From the NCBI RefSeq assembly GCF_900116855.1, contig NZ_UETD01000007.1, positions 1-64,000 on the forward strand: a DNA stretch of 64,000 nt, written 5' to 3'. This stretch comes from Ruminococcus flavefaciens (lineage in GTDB: Bacteria; Bacillota; Clostridia; Oscillospirales; Ruminococcaceae). Made by a program: the position numbers and the translations under genes. Under the pieces are notes generated by a model. That model made no database searches, was not told the origin of the DNA, and saw only the letters and a list, made by a program, of their open reading frames with translations. Below are positions 24,362-33,600 of the stretch, in pieces (the first letter of the stretch is position 1; each line of letters opens with the position of its first letter).

Positions 24362-25358
24362 TACCATTAAAATAGGAAAGGTGACTATCCCGAGGACTGC
24401 CGCACTGGCTCCCATGGCAGGAGTTGCGGACAGGGCGTACAGGCTCATGTGCAAGAGGTACGGAGCTGCCTACGTTGTCAGCGAGATGGTCTCCGCAAAG
24501 GGCATATGCTACAGCGACCGCAAGACCGCGGAGCTGTGCACGGTCACCGATGAGGAGCGCCCCATGGCGGTGCAGCTTTTCGGAAGTGAGCCCGATTTTA
24601 TGGCTGATGCTGTGAAAATAGTCCTTGAGTACCGTCCCGATATCATCGACATCAACATGGGCTGTCCCGTTCCAAAAGTAGTCGGCACGGGAGCAGGCTC
24701 GGCGCTGATGAAGGATGTGAAGCTGGCAGCTTCCATTACCGAGGCAGCGGTCAGGGCGGCAGGGGACACTCCCGTTACCGTGAAGATACGCAGCGGCTGG
24801 AATGCCGATGGTATCAACGCTCCCGAGATGGCAAAGGCTCTTGAAGGAGCAGGTGCGGCTGCAATTGCGGTACACGGGCGCACAAGGGATATGTTTTACA
24901 GCGGCGAGTCCGACAGCGGCGTCATCAGAGCCGTCAAGGGAGCTGTCAGCATTCCCGTTATAGGCAACGGCGACGTTACGGACGGAGCCTCGTGCAGGGC
25001 GATGTACGAGGAGACGGGCTGCGACCTTGTCATGATAGGCAGGGGCAGCTACGGCAACCCTTTCATCTTCCGCGAGACGGAAGCAGCACTGAAGGGGGAG
25101 GAGTACATACCTCCGACCCTTGAAGAAAAGATGAGGGTCATGCTGGAGCACATAAGGTTCATAATTGAGCTCAGCGGCAAATGCGAGGAGCTTGCAATGC
25201 ATGAAGCGCGGAAGCACGCCGCGTGGTACATGAACGGCTATTACGGCTCGGCGAAGTTCCGCGGCAGGTGTTATCAGCTGTCAAGCTATGCGGAAGCCGA
25301 AGCACTGGCAGCGGAGTTCATTGAGCTCCAGAAAAGCCGTGAAATAAACAATGCGTAA
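24354..25358 (+). CDS. dusB: tRNA-dihydrouridine synthase
   Basis: 334 residues. This FMN/NADPH enzyme reduces uridines in the tRNA D-loop. Visible are LAPMAGVADRAYRLMC, SEMVSAKG, the catalytic-Cys block IDINMGCPVPKVV, VTVKIRSGW, AIAVHGRTRDMFYSG, and IGNGDVTD with MIGRGSYGNPFIF. The ATG at 24354 is preceded by GGAGC within gtrA, so it is translationally coupled. Confidence 0.96.
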   Translation: MSDTIKIGKVTIPRTAALAPMAGVADRAYRLMCKRYGAAYVVSEMVSAKGICYSDRKTAELCTVTDEERPMAVQLFGSEPDFMADAVKIVLEYRPDIIDINMGCPVPKVVGTGAGSALMKDVKLAASITEAAVRAAGDTPVTVKIRSGWNADGINAPEMAKALEGAGAAAIAVHGRTRDMFYSGESDSGVIRAVKGAVSIPVIGNGDVTDGASCRAMYEETGCDLVMIGRGSYGNPFIFRETEAALKGEEYIPPTLEEKMRVMLEHIRFIIELSGKCEELAMHEARKHAAWYMNGYYGSAKFRGRCYQLSSYAEAEALAAEFIELQKSREINNA

Positions 25359-25565
25359 TTATTCTGTATACATTGCGGACAAAAAGTGCTGTAATCGTCA
25401 GCTTGCACAATTTATGCACAAAAACTTCGTATGAATAAACAAATATTTGAGCAGAATAAAGTTGAGAGCTGAAATTCGCCGTAGATACGCTGTTTGCGGC
25501 TGAAATTTAATCTTTCGGATAATAAAACGCGTTGTAAATTCATTTAAGTTTGATACAATTTGTAA

Positions 25566-25594
25566 TTGCCAAATCAAAAATAATGTGCTATAAT
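25566..25594 (+). promoter_or_regulatory. Promoter of the CapA-like gene
   Basis: TTGCCA, 17 nt, TATAAT. The upstream 200 bp is AT-rich and without a gene. Confidence 0.75.
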
Positions 25595-25650
25595 GATTTT
25601 AGAAAGGGCATATTTTCAGGGATTTTATGCCTTTTCGCAAAGGAGTATTT

Positions 25651-26916
25651 ATGAAATTGAGAAAAGGACGCGCTTTCGGCGCACTCGCTGTCGTTATGGC
25701 TCTTGCCGTATGCGGCGTGGGATGTGCTATGGGCCGCTCTGTAGGAAAGGCAAACACAGAAGCGCAGACATCATCAGGCAACACAGAAGCAGCACTTCCC
25801 GAGGAAACAACAGAGGAGCCTACAACGCTCCCGCCTGACAAGGTGGTCCATGTGATCGCAGCAGGCGATAACCTCATCCACTATTCCGTATTCAAGAATG
25901 CGGAGGCTCTCGCAGGAGGTAACGGCTACGACTTCAAGCCCATGTATTCCGAGGTCAAGTACCTCATTGAGGAGGCAGACGTTGCTATAATCAATCAGGA
26001 GACAGTCATCTCGCAGAGCAATCCTGTACGCGGAGCTGAGGGCGGTGTGCTGCTGTTCAATTCTCCTCCCGAGGTAGCAGACGCGGTCATCGACTGCGGC
26101 TTCGATGTCATCACCATGGCGAACAACCATCTGCTTGACATGGGTACCGACGGACTGGAGGAATCCATAAACTTCTGGAATCAGAAGGCAAAGGAAAATA
26201 ACCTGACAGTGCTGGGAGCTTATCTCAACGAGGAGGACGCCAACAACATCCGCGTCCGCGAGGTCAACGGCGTGAAGATCGCCTTCCTTGCATATTGTCA
26301 TCATATCAACGGCTTTGACGCACAGCTTGACGATGTTCCCCTGAGAGTCATCAAGAATGACGAGGAGGATGTCATAGAGCGCCAGATCAAGGAAGCCAAG
26401 GAAATTGCAGACGTTGTCATCGTTTCCGCCCACTGGGGTCAGGACGATACGACTGTCGTTACCGAGGACAGGATCGAGCTGGCAAATAAAATGGTAAACT
26501 GGGGCGCCGATGTCATACTCGGCTGCCATACACATACGGCGGAGACCATGGAATGGATAACCCGCGACGACGGCACCAAGGGCTTCGTATATTACTGCAT
26601 GGGCAACTTCATATGTGCTCAGACCGACAACTTCAACGTTGTGGGAGAGCTTCCCGACTTTGACATCGTCATCGACGGCGAGACAAATGAGCTGAGACTC
26701 GAGAATGTAAAATGCATACCTACCATCGTTCATTATGAGAGCGAGTTCTCGAATATGAAGGTGTATCCGTACAGCAAGTATTCGCCTGAGCTGGCGGAGA
26801 GGCACGGCCTTCCCTATGCTATACCTCAGGGTACCTACACCGAGTTCGGATGGGACGTTATCAACCGCATAATCGAGGAGCAGATACCTGCTGAATTCCG
26901 CGAACTCGACAAATAA
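25651..26916 (+). CDS. CapA-like metallophosphoesterase lipoprotein
   Basis: 421 residues. The signal ends in VCGVGC (lipobox-like), then a Thr/Glu linker (about 30-62) leads to a PGA_cap/CapA domain. That domain shows AAGDNLIH, INQETVI, MANNHLLDMGTDGL, SAHWGQDD and LGCHTHTAETM, the metal-ligand motifs of the family. CapA proteins are linked to poly-gamma-glutamate capsule or other wall polymers. No capB/capC is nearby, so the role here is uncertain. The start at 25651 has AAAGGAG 5 nt upstream. Confidence 0.88.
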   Translation: MKLRKGRAFGALAVVMALAVCGVGCAMGRSVGKANTEAQTSSGNTEAALPEETTEEPTTLPPDKVVHVIAAGDNLIHYSVFKNAEALAGGNGYDFKPMYSEVKYLIEEADVAIINQETVISQSNPVRGAEGGVLLFNSPPEVADAVIDCGFDVITMANNHLLDMGTDGLEESINFWNQKAKENNLTVLGAYLNEEDANNIRVREVNGVKIAFLAYCHHINGFDAQLDDVPLRVIKNDEEDVIERQIKEAKEIADVVIVSAHWGQDDTTVVTEDRIELANKMVNWGADVILGCHTHTAETMEWITRDDGTKGFVYYCMGNFICAQTDNFNVVGELPDFDIVIDGETNELRLENVKCIPTIVHYESEFSNMKVYPYSKYSPELAERHGLPYAIPQGTYTEFGWDVINRIIEEQIPAEFRELDK

Positions 26917-27044
26917 TTTGATAAATTCATTTTTGGTTCAGAATTACTGTTAAACAGTGGTTTTTCTGAAAAAATATCATTGTGCAAACCGTGCAAAAAT
27001 ATCTTTTGCTGTTTATGTAAAATACCAAAAACAGTATGAACCTA

Positions 27045-27073
27045 TTTACTTTTTTTTAGACCTGATATATAAT
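27045..27073 (+). promoter_or_regulatory. Promoter of the scaC leader
   Basis: TTTACT, 17 nt, TATAAT. It is preceded by an AT-rich tract. Transcription would start near 27080. Confidence 0.7.
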
Positions 27074-27079
27074 GAAATC

Positions 27080-27450
27080 ATGAATAAATATAGATTTGGG
27101 ATTAAGTATCTCATCACGGCAGTGTGATGCGTCTTATGGCGAAACCACTGCTTGCAGAGCGTAGTTTTCAGTCGCAGGCTGACGGCAGAGGGGAGCTTCA
27201 GAGCGGCGTGTACATACGCCGGATCGGAAGATGATCCGCCGAAAACCGCAGCTCGGACAGCTTAAGCCTCGTCTGTATGACTGAGCAGCGGCAGTTGCCA
27301 TTGCCCGCCGCTTTGCATGGCTTTCATTCGTTATCGGTGATACGGTTTTGCAGGGAGGGCGGAACAGTAGTATCCGCTGCAACAAGACAAGATATAATTA
27401 AAGGGGCACCCCGTTCCTTTGTTATATAACATTATTGAAGAAGGAGGAAA
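27080..27450 (+). promoter_or_regulatory. Long structured 5' leader of the sca cluster
   Basis: About 370 GC-richer nucleotides between the promoter and scaC, without a reading frame that has a ribosome site. Hairpins include CATCAC/GTGATG, CGGCGT/ACGCCG, CGGATC/GATCCG, GCGGA/TCCGC and GGGG/CCCC just before the gene. A long-range stem GAGC-GTTTTC with GAAAAC-GCTC encloses several of them. I do not recognise a known riboswitch consensus; c-di-GMP-I and T-box cores were looked for and not found. Confidence 0.55.
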
Positions 27451-27455
27451 AAATA

Positions 27456-28307
27456 ATGAAGACAAAAAAGGTAGTCGTCGGAGCTATCGCTGCTGCGATG
27501 CTTTCACTTTCAGTCTGCTCACTTATGCCTGTTGCTGCTGCTGGCGAAACAGTGCAGATATCCGCTGGCAAAACAACTGCAACAGTAGGTGGGGAGTTCT
27601 CAGTGGACGTATCGTTAGCTGATATTCCATCTTCCGGCATTCAGGCACTCGACTTTGCTGTAACATATGACAGCAGTGTTCTTACCATCACATCTGTTGA
27701 CGCAGGTGCGCTCGTAACAAAGATCCCTCAGTCAGGTGATGCTTCTGCTTCACTCAGCGATCTTTATGAGAGCTCTATCAACAAGAATGAGGGTTATGTA
27801 AGCCTGATCTGGTCAACTGCTGCCGAGGATTCTTCTTACTGGCTCAAGGGTGACGGAGTATTCTGTACCATCAAGGGCACTGTTTCAAGCAGCGCAAAGA
27901 ACGGTACAACAACACCTCTTTCGATCAAGCCTATCGATCGTGAGACATATTCCGGCTCTAAGAAGGTAAACGGAACTATCGGATGCGGCTACGAGTCAAA
28001 CGGCAAGCCCGTTAAGCTCGAGGTAAAGACCATTGACGGAGAAGTAAGCATCGGTCAGCCTGCTACACAGCCCACAATTGTTCGTGGCGATGCTAACTGC
28101 GATGGAGTTGTAGAGCTTGCAGATGCTATTCTCATCATGCAGAGCCTTGCAAACCCCGATAAGTATGGCGTTGGCGGAAAAGCTGACAAGCCTATCACAG
28201 ATCAGGGTAAGCTCAACGGCGATGTTGATGATGATGTTGTTGGACTCACAGCAAATGATGCTCTGAAGATCCAGAAGTATTTGCTCCATATCATCTCAAA
28301 TCTTTGA
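27456..28307 (+). CDS. scaC: Adaptor scaffoldin ScaC (cohesin plus dockerin)
   Basis: 283 residues: signal peptide (1-29), one cohesin (about 30-190, starting VQISAGKTTATVGGEFSVDV and containing LDFAVTYDSSVLTITSVDAG), and a C-terminal dockerin (about 210-283) with calcium loops GDANCDGVVELADA and GDVDDDVVGLTAND. In R. flavefaciens ScaC docks on ScaA and presents a cohesin of different specificity, widening the enzyme set. It is first in the cluster, as in known strains. The ribosome site is AGGAGG. The dockerin has a 20-residue insert between the two loops. Confidence 0.93.
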   Translation: MKTKKVVVGAIAAAMLSLSVCSLMPVAAAGETVQISAGKTTATVGGEFSVDVSLADIPSSGIQALDFAVTYDSSVLTITSVDAGALVTKIPQSGDASASLSDLYESSINKNEGYVSLIWSTAAEDSSYWLKGDGVFCTIKGTVSSSAKNGTTTPLSIKPIDRETYSGSKKVNGTIGCGYESNGKPVKLEVKTIDGEVSIGQPATQPTIVRGDANCDGVVELADAILIMQSLANPDKYGVGGKADKPITDQGKLNGDVDDDVVGLTANDALKIQKYLLHIISNL

Positions 28308-28404
28308 TCCGAGATTATCTGATTTGTCCCCCTTACAAAGGAATACAAACCCAATTTATGTTTTATTAATAGGCGTAAAAACCTAAAGAAAGGAATTATT
28401 ACAA

Positions 28405-30588
28405 ATGAAAAAGTTAATATCTGCAGTCACATCACTGTGTATGGCTGCAACAATGGTTAGCGCAGTAGTTCCTGCAACTGTAGGCGCTGCAGATGCAACC
28501 AAGGGATTTTCTATTAAAACATATAATCCTGACAAGCCCGGTATTTCTGATGGCTCTTCTAAAGTAACTGTCACAAAGGATCAGCTTGCTAACGGAGATT
28601 ATACTTTCCCCGCTGCTGTTTATTTAACAGAGGCTACAAACGGCGGTACAGGTTCATTCTCATTAAACCTGTCCACAAATTCGCCTGACATCAAGTTTAA
28701 TCTTAAGTCGCCTAACCAGTCTTATTTCGATGAGGAGAAGACATTCACAATTTCTTCAGGCGAGGCTAAGACAGACTGCTACATCTCTTTCGGTGGTAAG
28801 TATGACAAGGTAAACGGATACGATTCAGCAGGCCGTTATGTATTCGGCGTAGATGAGTCTCAGTCAAAGGCTGGTACAGACAACTACTTCCTCGGTCTCG
28901 CATGGAACAACGACGGTGAGCAGTACAAGTGGGCTGGTACAAAGTCTGATGATTTCCCTGTATATGTATTCGATGTAACAGTACCTAAGGGAACTCCCGC
29001 AGGCACATACGATATCGATTTCTTACACTATGATACAGACGACAGAGCTGACGTTACTGTTATGACTCCTCTCGTAGAGGCATACAGAGCTTCTGATTCT
29101 GATCCTGCTGCTAAGTACTCTATCGAGGACAGCAACCTCACACTCAACAAGATGACAATCGAGGTTCAGGGTGATGGTCCTGTTGCAACAACAACTACTA
29201 CTCAGGCTCAGCCTCAGCCCACAACAACAACCACTACACAGGTTACACCTCCTGTTGGCAATGCAGACTTCAACTTCTCTATCGTTGATGAGAACGGTCA
29301 GAGCACTGCAAAGGTAAAGGCCGGTCAGGAAGTACTCGTTAACGTAAATGTTAATGCAGGCAGCAACACTTGTGCAGGTATGGACGCTCAGTTCGACCTT
29401 GGCGGTCTTGACATGACGACTGTTGTAAACAAGTCAAAGGCTCTCGGCAACGCAAAGGTTAAGGACAACAAGACAGAGGGTCGTATCAGCATCATCGCTA
29501 CAGATGAGGTTACAGGTGACCCTGTAGCAGTAAAGAACGGCTCAGCAGCAGTTCAGTTCTATGTAACTATTCCTCAGGATGCAGCAAATGGCAAGGAATA
29601 CGAAATCGGTATGGTTAACAGCGAGCTCAAGATCTTCAAGGAGGGCGGCTCAGGCGACAAGTACACAGGCGCTTGGACACCTCTCAAGCTTGTAGTTGAC
29701 AACGGCGATGAGCCTGTAACAACTCAGGATCAGCCTCAGCCCACAACAACAACCACAACAGTTACAACATCTGTTGCCAACGCTGACTTCAACTTCTCTA
29801 TCGTTGATGAGAACGGTCAGAGCGCTGCAAATGTAAATCCCGGTCAGGAAGTACTCGTTAACGTAAATGTTAACGCAGGCAGCAACACTTGTGCAGGTAT
29901 GGACGCTCAGTTCGACCTTGGCGGTCTTGACATGGAGACTGTTGTAAACAAGTCAAAGGCTCTCGGCAACGCAAAGGTTAAGGACAACAAGGCAGAGGGT
30001 CGTATCAGCATCATCGCTACAGATGAGGTTACAGGTGATCCTGTAGCAGTAAAGAACGGTTCTGCAGCAGTTCAGTTCTATGTAACTATTCCTCAGGATG
30101 CAGCAGCTGGTACAACATATAAGATCGACATGGTAGCAAGCGAGCTCAAGATCTTCAAGGAGGGCGGCTCAGGCGACAAGTACACAGGCGCTTGGACACC
30201 TCTCACACTTACAGTTGGTGCTCCTGTTACATCTACAACAACAAATGTAACAACAACAACTACAACAGTAACAACAACTACAACAACTGTTACTGAGCCT
30301 CAGCCTACAACAACTACAACTAACCCCAATCCCGGCACAAAGCTCGTTCCTACATGGGGCGATGTAAACTGCGATGGTTCAGTTAATGTTGCTGACGTTG
30401 TAGTTCTTAACAGATACCTCAACAATCCTACATATCCTGTATCTGATCAGGGTAAGGTTAACGGTGACGTTCTTGATCCTCAGGACAAGACAGGTGCAGC
30501 AGTTGATCCCGCAGGCGTTCGCCTCACAGCTGCTGATTCAGAAACAATCCTCAAGTCTATCGTTGAGCTTGTAACTCTTCCTCAGTAA
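28405..30588 (+). CDS. scaA: Primary scaffoldin ScaA
   Basis: 727 residues: signal peptide (1-28), an N-terminal module of about 225 residues that may be a divergent cohesin, and two clear cohesins (about 287-430 and 460-605). These are joined by Thr/Gln/Pro linkers and followed by a C-terminal dockerin (about 651-727) with GDVNCDGSVNVADV and a second loop region GDVLDPQDKTG. The two cohesins begin NADFNFSIVDENGQS and are nearly identical. By family knowledge ScaA binds enzyme dockerins and ScaC, and its dockerin binds ScaB cohesins. The ribosome site is AAAGGAA. scaB follows after 59 nt. Confidence 0.94.
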   Translation: MKKLISAVTSLCMAATMVSAVVPATVGAADATKGFSIKTYNPDKPGISDGSSKVTVTKDQLANGDYTFPAAVYLTEATNGGTGSFSLNLSTNSPDIKFNLKSPNQSYFDEEKTFTISSGEAKTDCYISFGGKYDKVNGYDSAGRYVFGVDESQSKAGTDNYFLGLAWNNDGEQYKWAGTKSDDFPVYVFDVTVPKGTPAGTYDIDFLHYDTDDRADVTVMTPLVEAYRASDSDPAAKYSIEDSNLTLNKMTIEVQGDGPVATTTTTQAQPQPTTTTTTQVTPPVGNADFNFSIVDENGQSTAKVKAGQEVLVNVNVNAGSNTCAGMDAQFDLGGLDMTTVVNKSKALGNAKVKDNKTEGRISIIATDEVTGDPVAVKNGSAAVQFYVTIPQDAANGKEYEIGMVNSELKIFKEGGSGDKYTGAWTPLKLVVDNGDEPVTTQDQPQPTTTTTTVTTSVANADFNFSIVDENGQSAANVNPGQEVLVNVNVNAGSNTCAGMDAQFDLGGLDMETVVNKSKALGNAKVKDNKAEGRISIIATDEVTGDPVAVKNGSAAVQFYVTIPQDAAAGTTYKIDMVASELKIFKEGGSGDKYTGAWTPLTLTVGAPVTSTTTNVTTTTTTVTTTTTTVTEPQPTTTTTNPNPGTKLVPTWGDVNCDGSVNVADVVVLNRYLNNPTYPVSDQGKVNGDVLDPQDKTGAAVDPAGVRLTAADSETILKSIVELVTLPQ
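29263..29687 (+). repeat. scaA cohesin repeat, copy 1
   Basis: Matches 29782-30206 at a constant offset of 519 bp with few substitutions, pointing to a recent duplication or gene conversion. Confidence 0.88.
29782..30206 (+). repeat. scaA cohesin repeat, copy 2
   Basis: Second copy of the 425-bp repeat; see 29263-29687. Confidence 0.88.
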
Positions 30589-30647
30589 GGAGAGTACAGG
30601 TACGTACTAATTAAATAGAGCAAATCGCTCGGAAAGGAAATGCACTG

Positions 30648-33600
30648 ATGAAGAAACTGCTTTCGGCAGTTACATCCGTTGCCATGAGCTTATCGCTCAT
30701 GGCAGGTGCATTTGCTTCGTCAGTTAGTGCTGCCGGCAGTTATACTGCTGTGCAGCCTAACGTTAGTATGGGCGAAGTACTGGATGTTTCTGCTAATAGA
30801 ACCGCTGCTGACGGTAAAGTAGAATGGCTCATCCCAACAGTAACTGCAGCTCCAGGCCAGACGGTCACAATGCCCGTAGTAGTCAAGAGTTCAAGTCTCG
30901 CAGTTGCGGGTGCGCAGTTCAAGATCGAAGCAGCATCTCCCGTAAGCTTAAGCTCAGTCACAGACGGTGACGCTTACGGTTCAAGTGTATTGTACAAGAA
31001 CAATAAGTACGCATTCGGACAGGGTGCAGGCAGAGGTATAGTTGCCGCTGATGATTCAGTAGTTCTTACACTTGCTTTCACAGTTCCCGAAAGTGCTGCT
31101 GCAGGTACAATATACGACGTTAAATGGTCTGACCAGTTTGTAAGTGATACAGACGGCGCAGACATAACAGAAAAGGTTACTTTCACCAATGGTTCTATTA
31201 TAATAGATGATAATAAGACCAACGGAAACATTTCCTGGGTTCTCGACAATGTCACAGCAGTTCCCGGAGAGATCGTTAAACTCAAGGCTTATGTAGATGC
31301 TCCCAATAACGCAGCATTAGCAGTAGCCGGAGCTCAGTTCCATGTTGATGCAGATCTTCCCATTGAGTATGATTCTGTAACAGATGGCGGAGCTTATAAT
31401 TCAGCTATCGTAGCAAATGATACCAAGAAGTCATTTGCATTCGGCAACAGCACAGGTGCAGGAGTAGTTGCAGCTGATAGTGCAACTGTTGCCACATTTA
31501 CTTATAAGGTTCCTTCAGGCACTTCAGATGGCACGTACCCTGTAAAGTGGTCTCAGGGCTTCGTAAGTGATACAAACGGTAAGGACATCACAGCAAATGT
31601 AAAATTTGTTGACGGTTCTATCACTGTTAAAAACAAACCCGTTGATGGCAAGGTAAAGTGGGTCCTCGACAATGTAACAGCTGAAAAGGGCGACACAGTT
31701 ACCCTCAAGGCAACAGTCGATGATTCAGGCAAGTCTGCACTTCCTGTTGCAGGCGCACAGTTCAAGGTAAATGCTGAAACAGTTCAGTATGCAAAGATCG
31801 CTGACGGTACAGCTTACGGCGCACCCATAACAGCTAACGATGCTAAGCAGTCATTTGCTTTCGGCAACGCAAGCGGTTCAGGCGTAGCTGCAGCTGACGG
31901 TTCACAGATCTATTCCATCACTTACACAATTCCTGCTGATTGTCCCGACGGAACATATCCTGTTAAGTGGGCTGATCAGTTCGTAAGTGATACCGACGGA
32001 AGAGACATTACAAGCAATGTTATCTTCGTTGACGGTTCCATCACAGTAGGCAGCCCCGTTGACGGCACTGCTGAGTGGGTAATCCCTCAGGTTCAGGCTG
32101 AGCGCGGCCAGCTCGTTACTCTTAATGTTTATGTAAACGGCGACAGCGACCTTTCAGTAGCTGCTGCACAGTTCGACATCAAGGGTACAGCTCCTACAGA
32201 ATACAAGACTTCTTCAGGTACACCTTACGGCGTTGATCTTGTAAAGAACGACACCAAGCAGCACTATTCATTTGCACAGCCCAGCGGCTTCGGCAAGACA
32301 GCATCCGATCAGGATGTTATCGCAACACTGTACTATCAGGTTCCCGCTGATTGTCCTTTCGACAAGTATCCCGTAACTTGGTCACAGCAGTTCGTAAGCG
32401 ACGCTAACGGCGGCAACATCACCGACAAGGTGACATTCGTAGACGGTTGGATCGAAGTAGTTGACAAGGTTACTACAACATCTTCAGTAACTACAACAAC
32501 TGTTACTACAACAACAGTATCTTCTTCATCTACAACTTCTACAACAGTAACAGCTCCTCAGGGCGGCATCATCTGGCAGATCGGCACAAGAAATGCATTC
32601 CCCGGCGAGACTGTAAAGCTTCCTATCAAGGTAGTTGACATGGATAACGCTAAGCTTCCTATCGCAGGAGCTCAGTTCGATATCACAAACCGCGAGGGCA
32701 TCAACTACTTCACAATTGAGGGTTCAGACGCTTATAAGGCTGACATCACACAGAATCCTACAAAGAAGAAGTTCGACTTCGCAACAAGCACAGGTGCAGC
32801 TGTAATTGCTGAGACAGACGATAATGTAGCAATTCTTACATTCAATATCCCTGCTCAGGCAGCATACGGCACATATCCTGTTGAGTTTGTAAAGGGATCA
32901 CTCAAGATCTTCGATACAGACGGTAATGATATTTCTGATAAGCTCATCGGTGTAGACGGTGCTATCATCATCGTTCCGCCCGACATTGAGACATCAACAA
33001 CTATCAACTCAACAACAACAACTGTTGATACTACAACAACAACTGCTGATACAACAACATCAACAGGCGGCAGCGACGTTACTACAACAGGCGGCAGTGA
33101 TGTTACAACTACAGCTCCGATCACCTCAACAGGTGGCGTAACTACAAGCGGTAACAACACAACGACTGGCGGCAATGTTACTACAACAAGCGGTAACAAC
33201 ACAACGACTGGCGGTAATGTTACTACAACAAGCGGTAACAACACCACAACCGGCGGCAATGTTACTACAACAAGCGGTAACAACACCACAACAGGCGGTA
33301 ATGTTACTACAACAGGCGGTAACAACACCACAACTGCTGGCGGCGGCGATGTTACTACAACAGGCGGTAACAACACAACAACTGCAGGCGGCGGTAATGT
33401 TACTACAACAGGCGGTAACAACACAACAACCGCAGGCGGCGGCGATGTTACCACAACAAGCGGTAACAACACCACAACTACAGGCGGCGATGTTACTACA
33501 ACAGGCGGTAACGGCACAACAACAGCAGGCGGCGATGTTACAACAGCTAACACAACCGCAGGCACAGATGTTACAATAACAACAACTACCATCGTAGTTC

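Noticed and set aside
27080..27450. c-di-GMP-I riboswitch, T-box, cobalamin riboswitch, tmRNA or RNase P RNA in the scaC leader
   Set aside because: None of the core consensus sequences could be found; only generic hairpins are supported.
33143..33545. CRISPR or non-coding satellite in scaB
   Set aside because: The repeats are in frame and encode a Gly/Asn/Thr linker.
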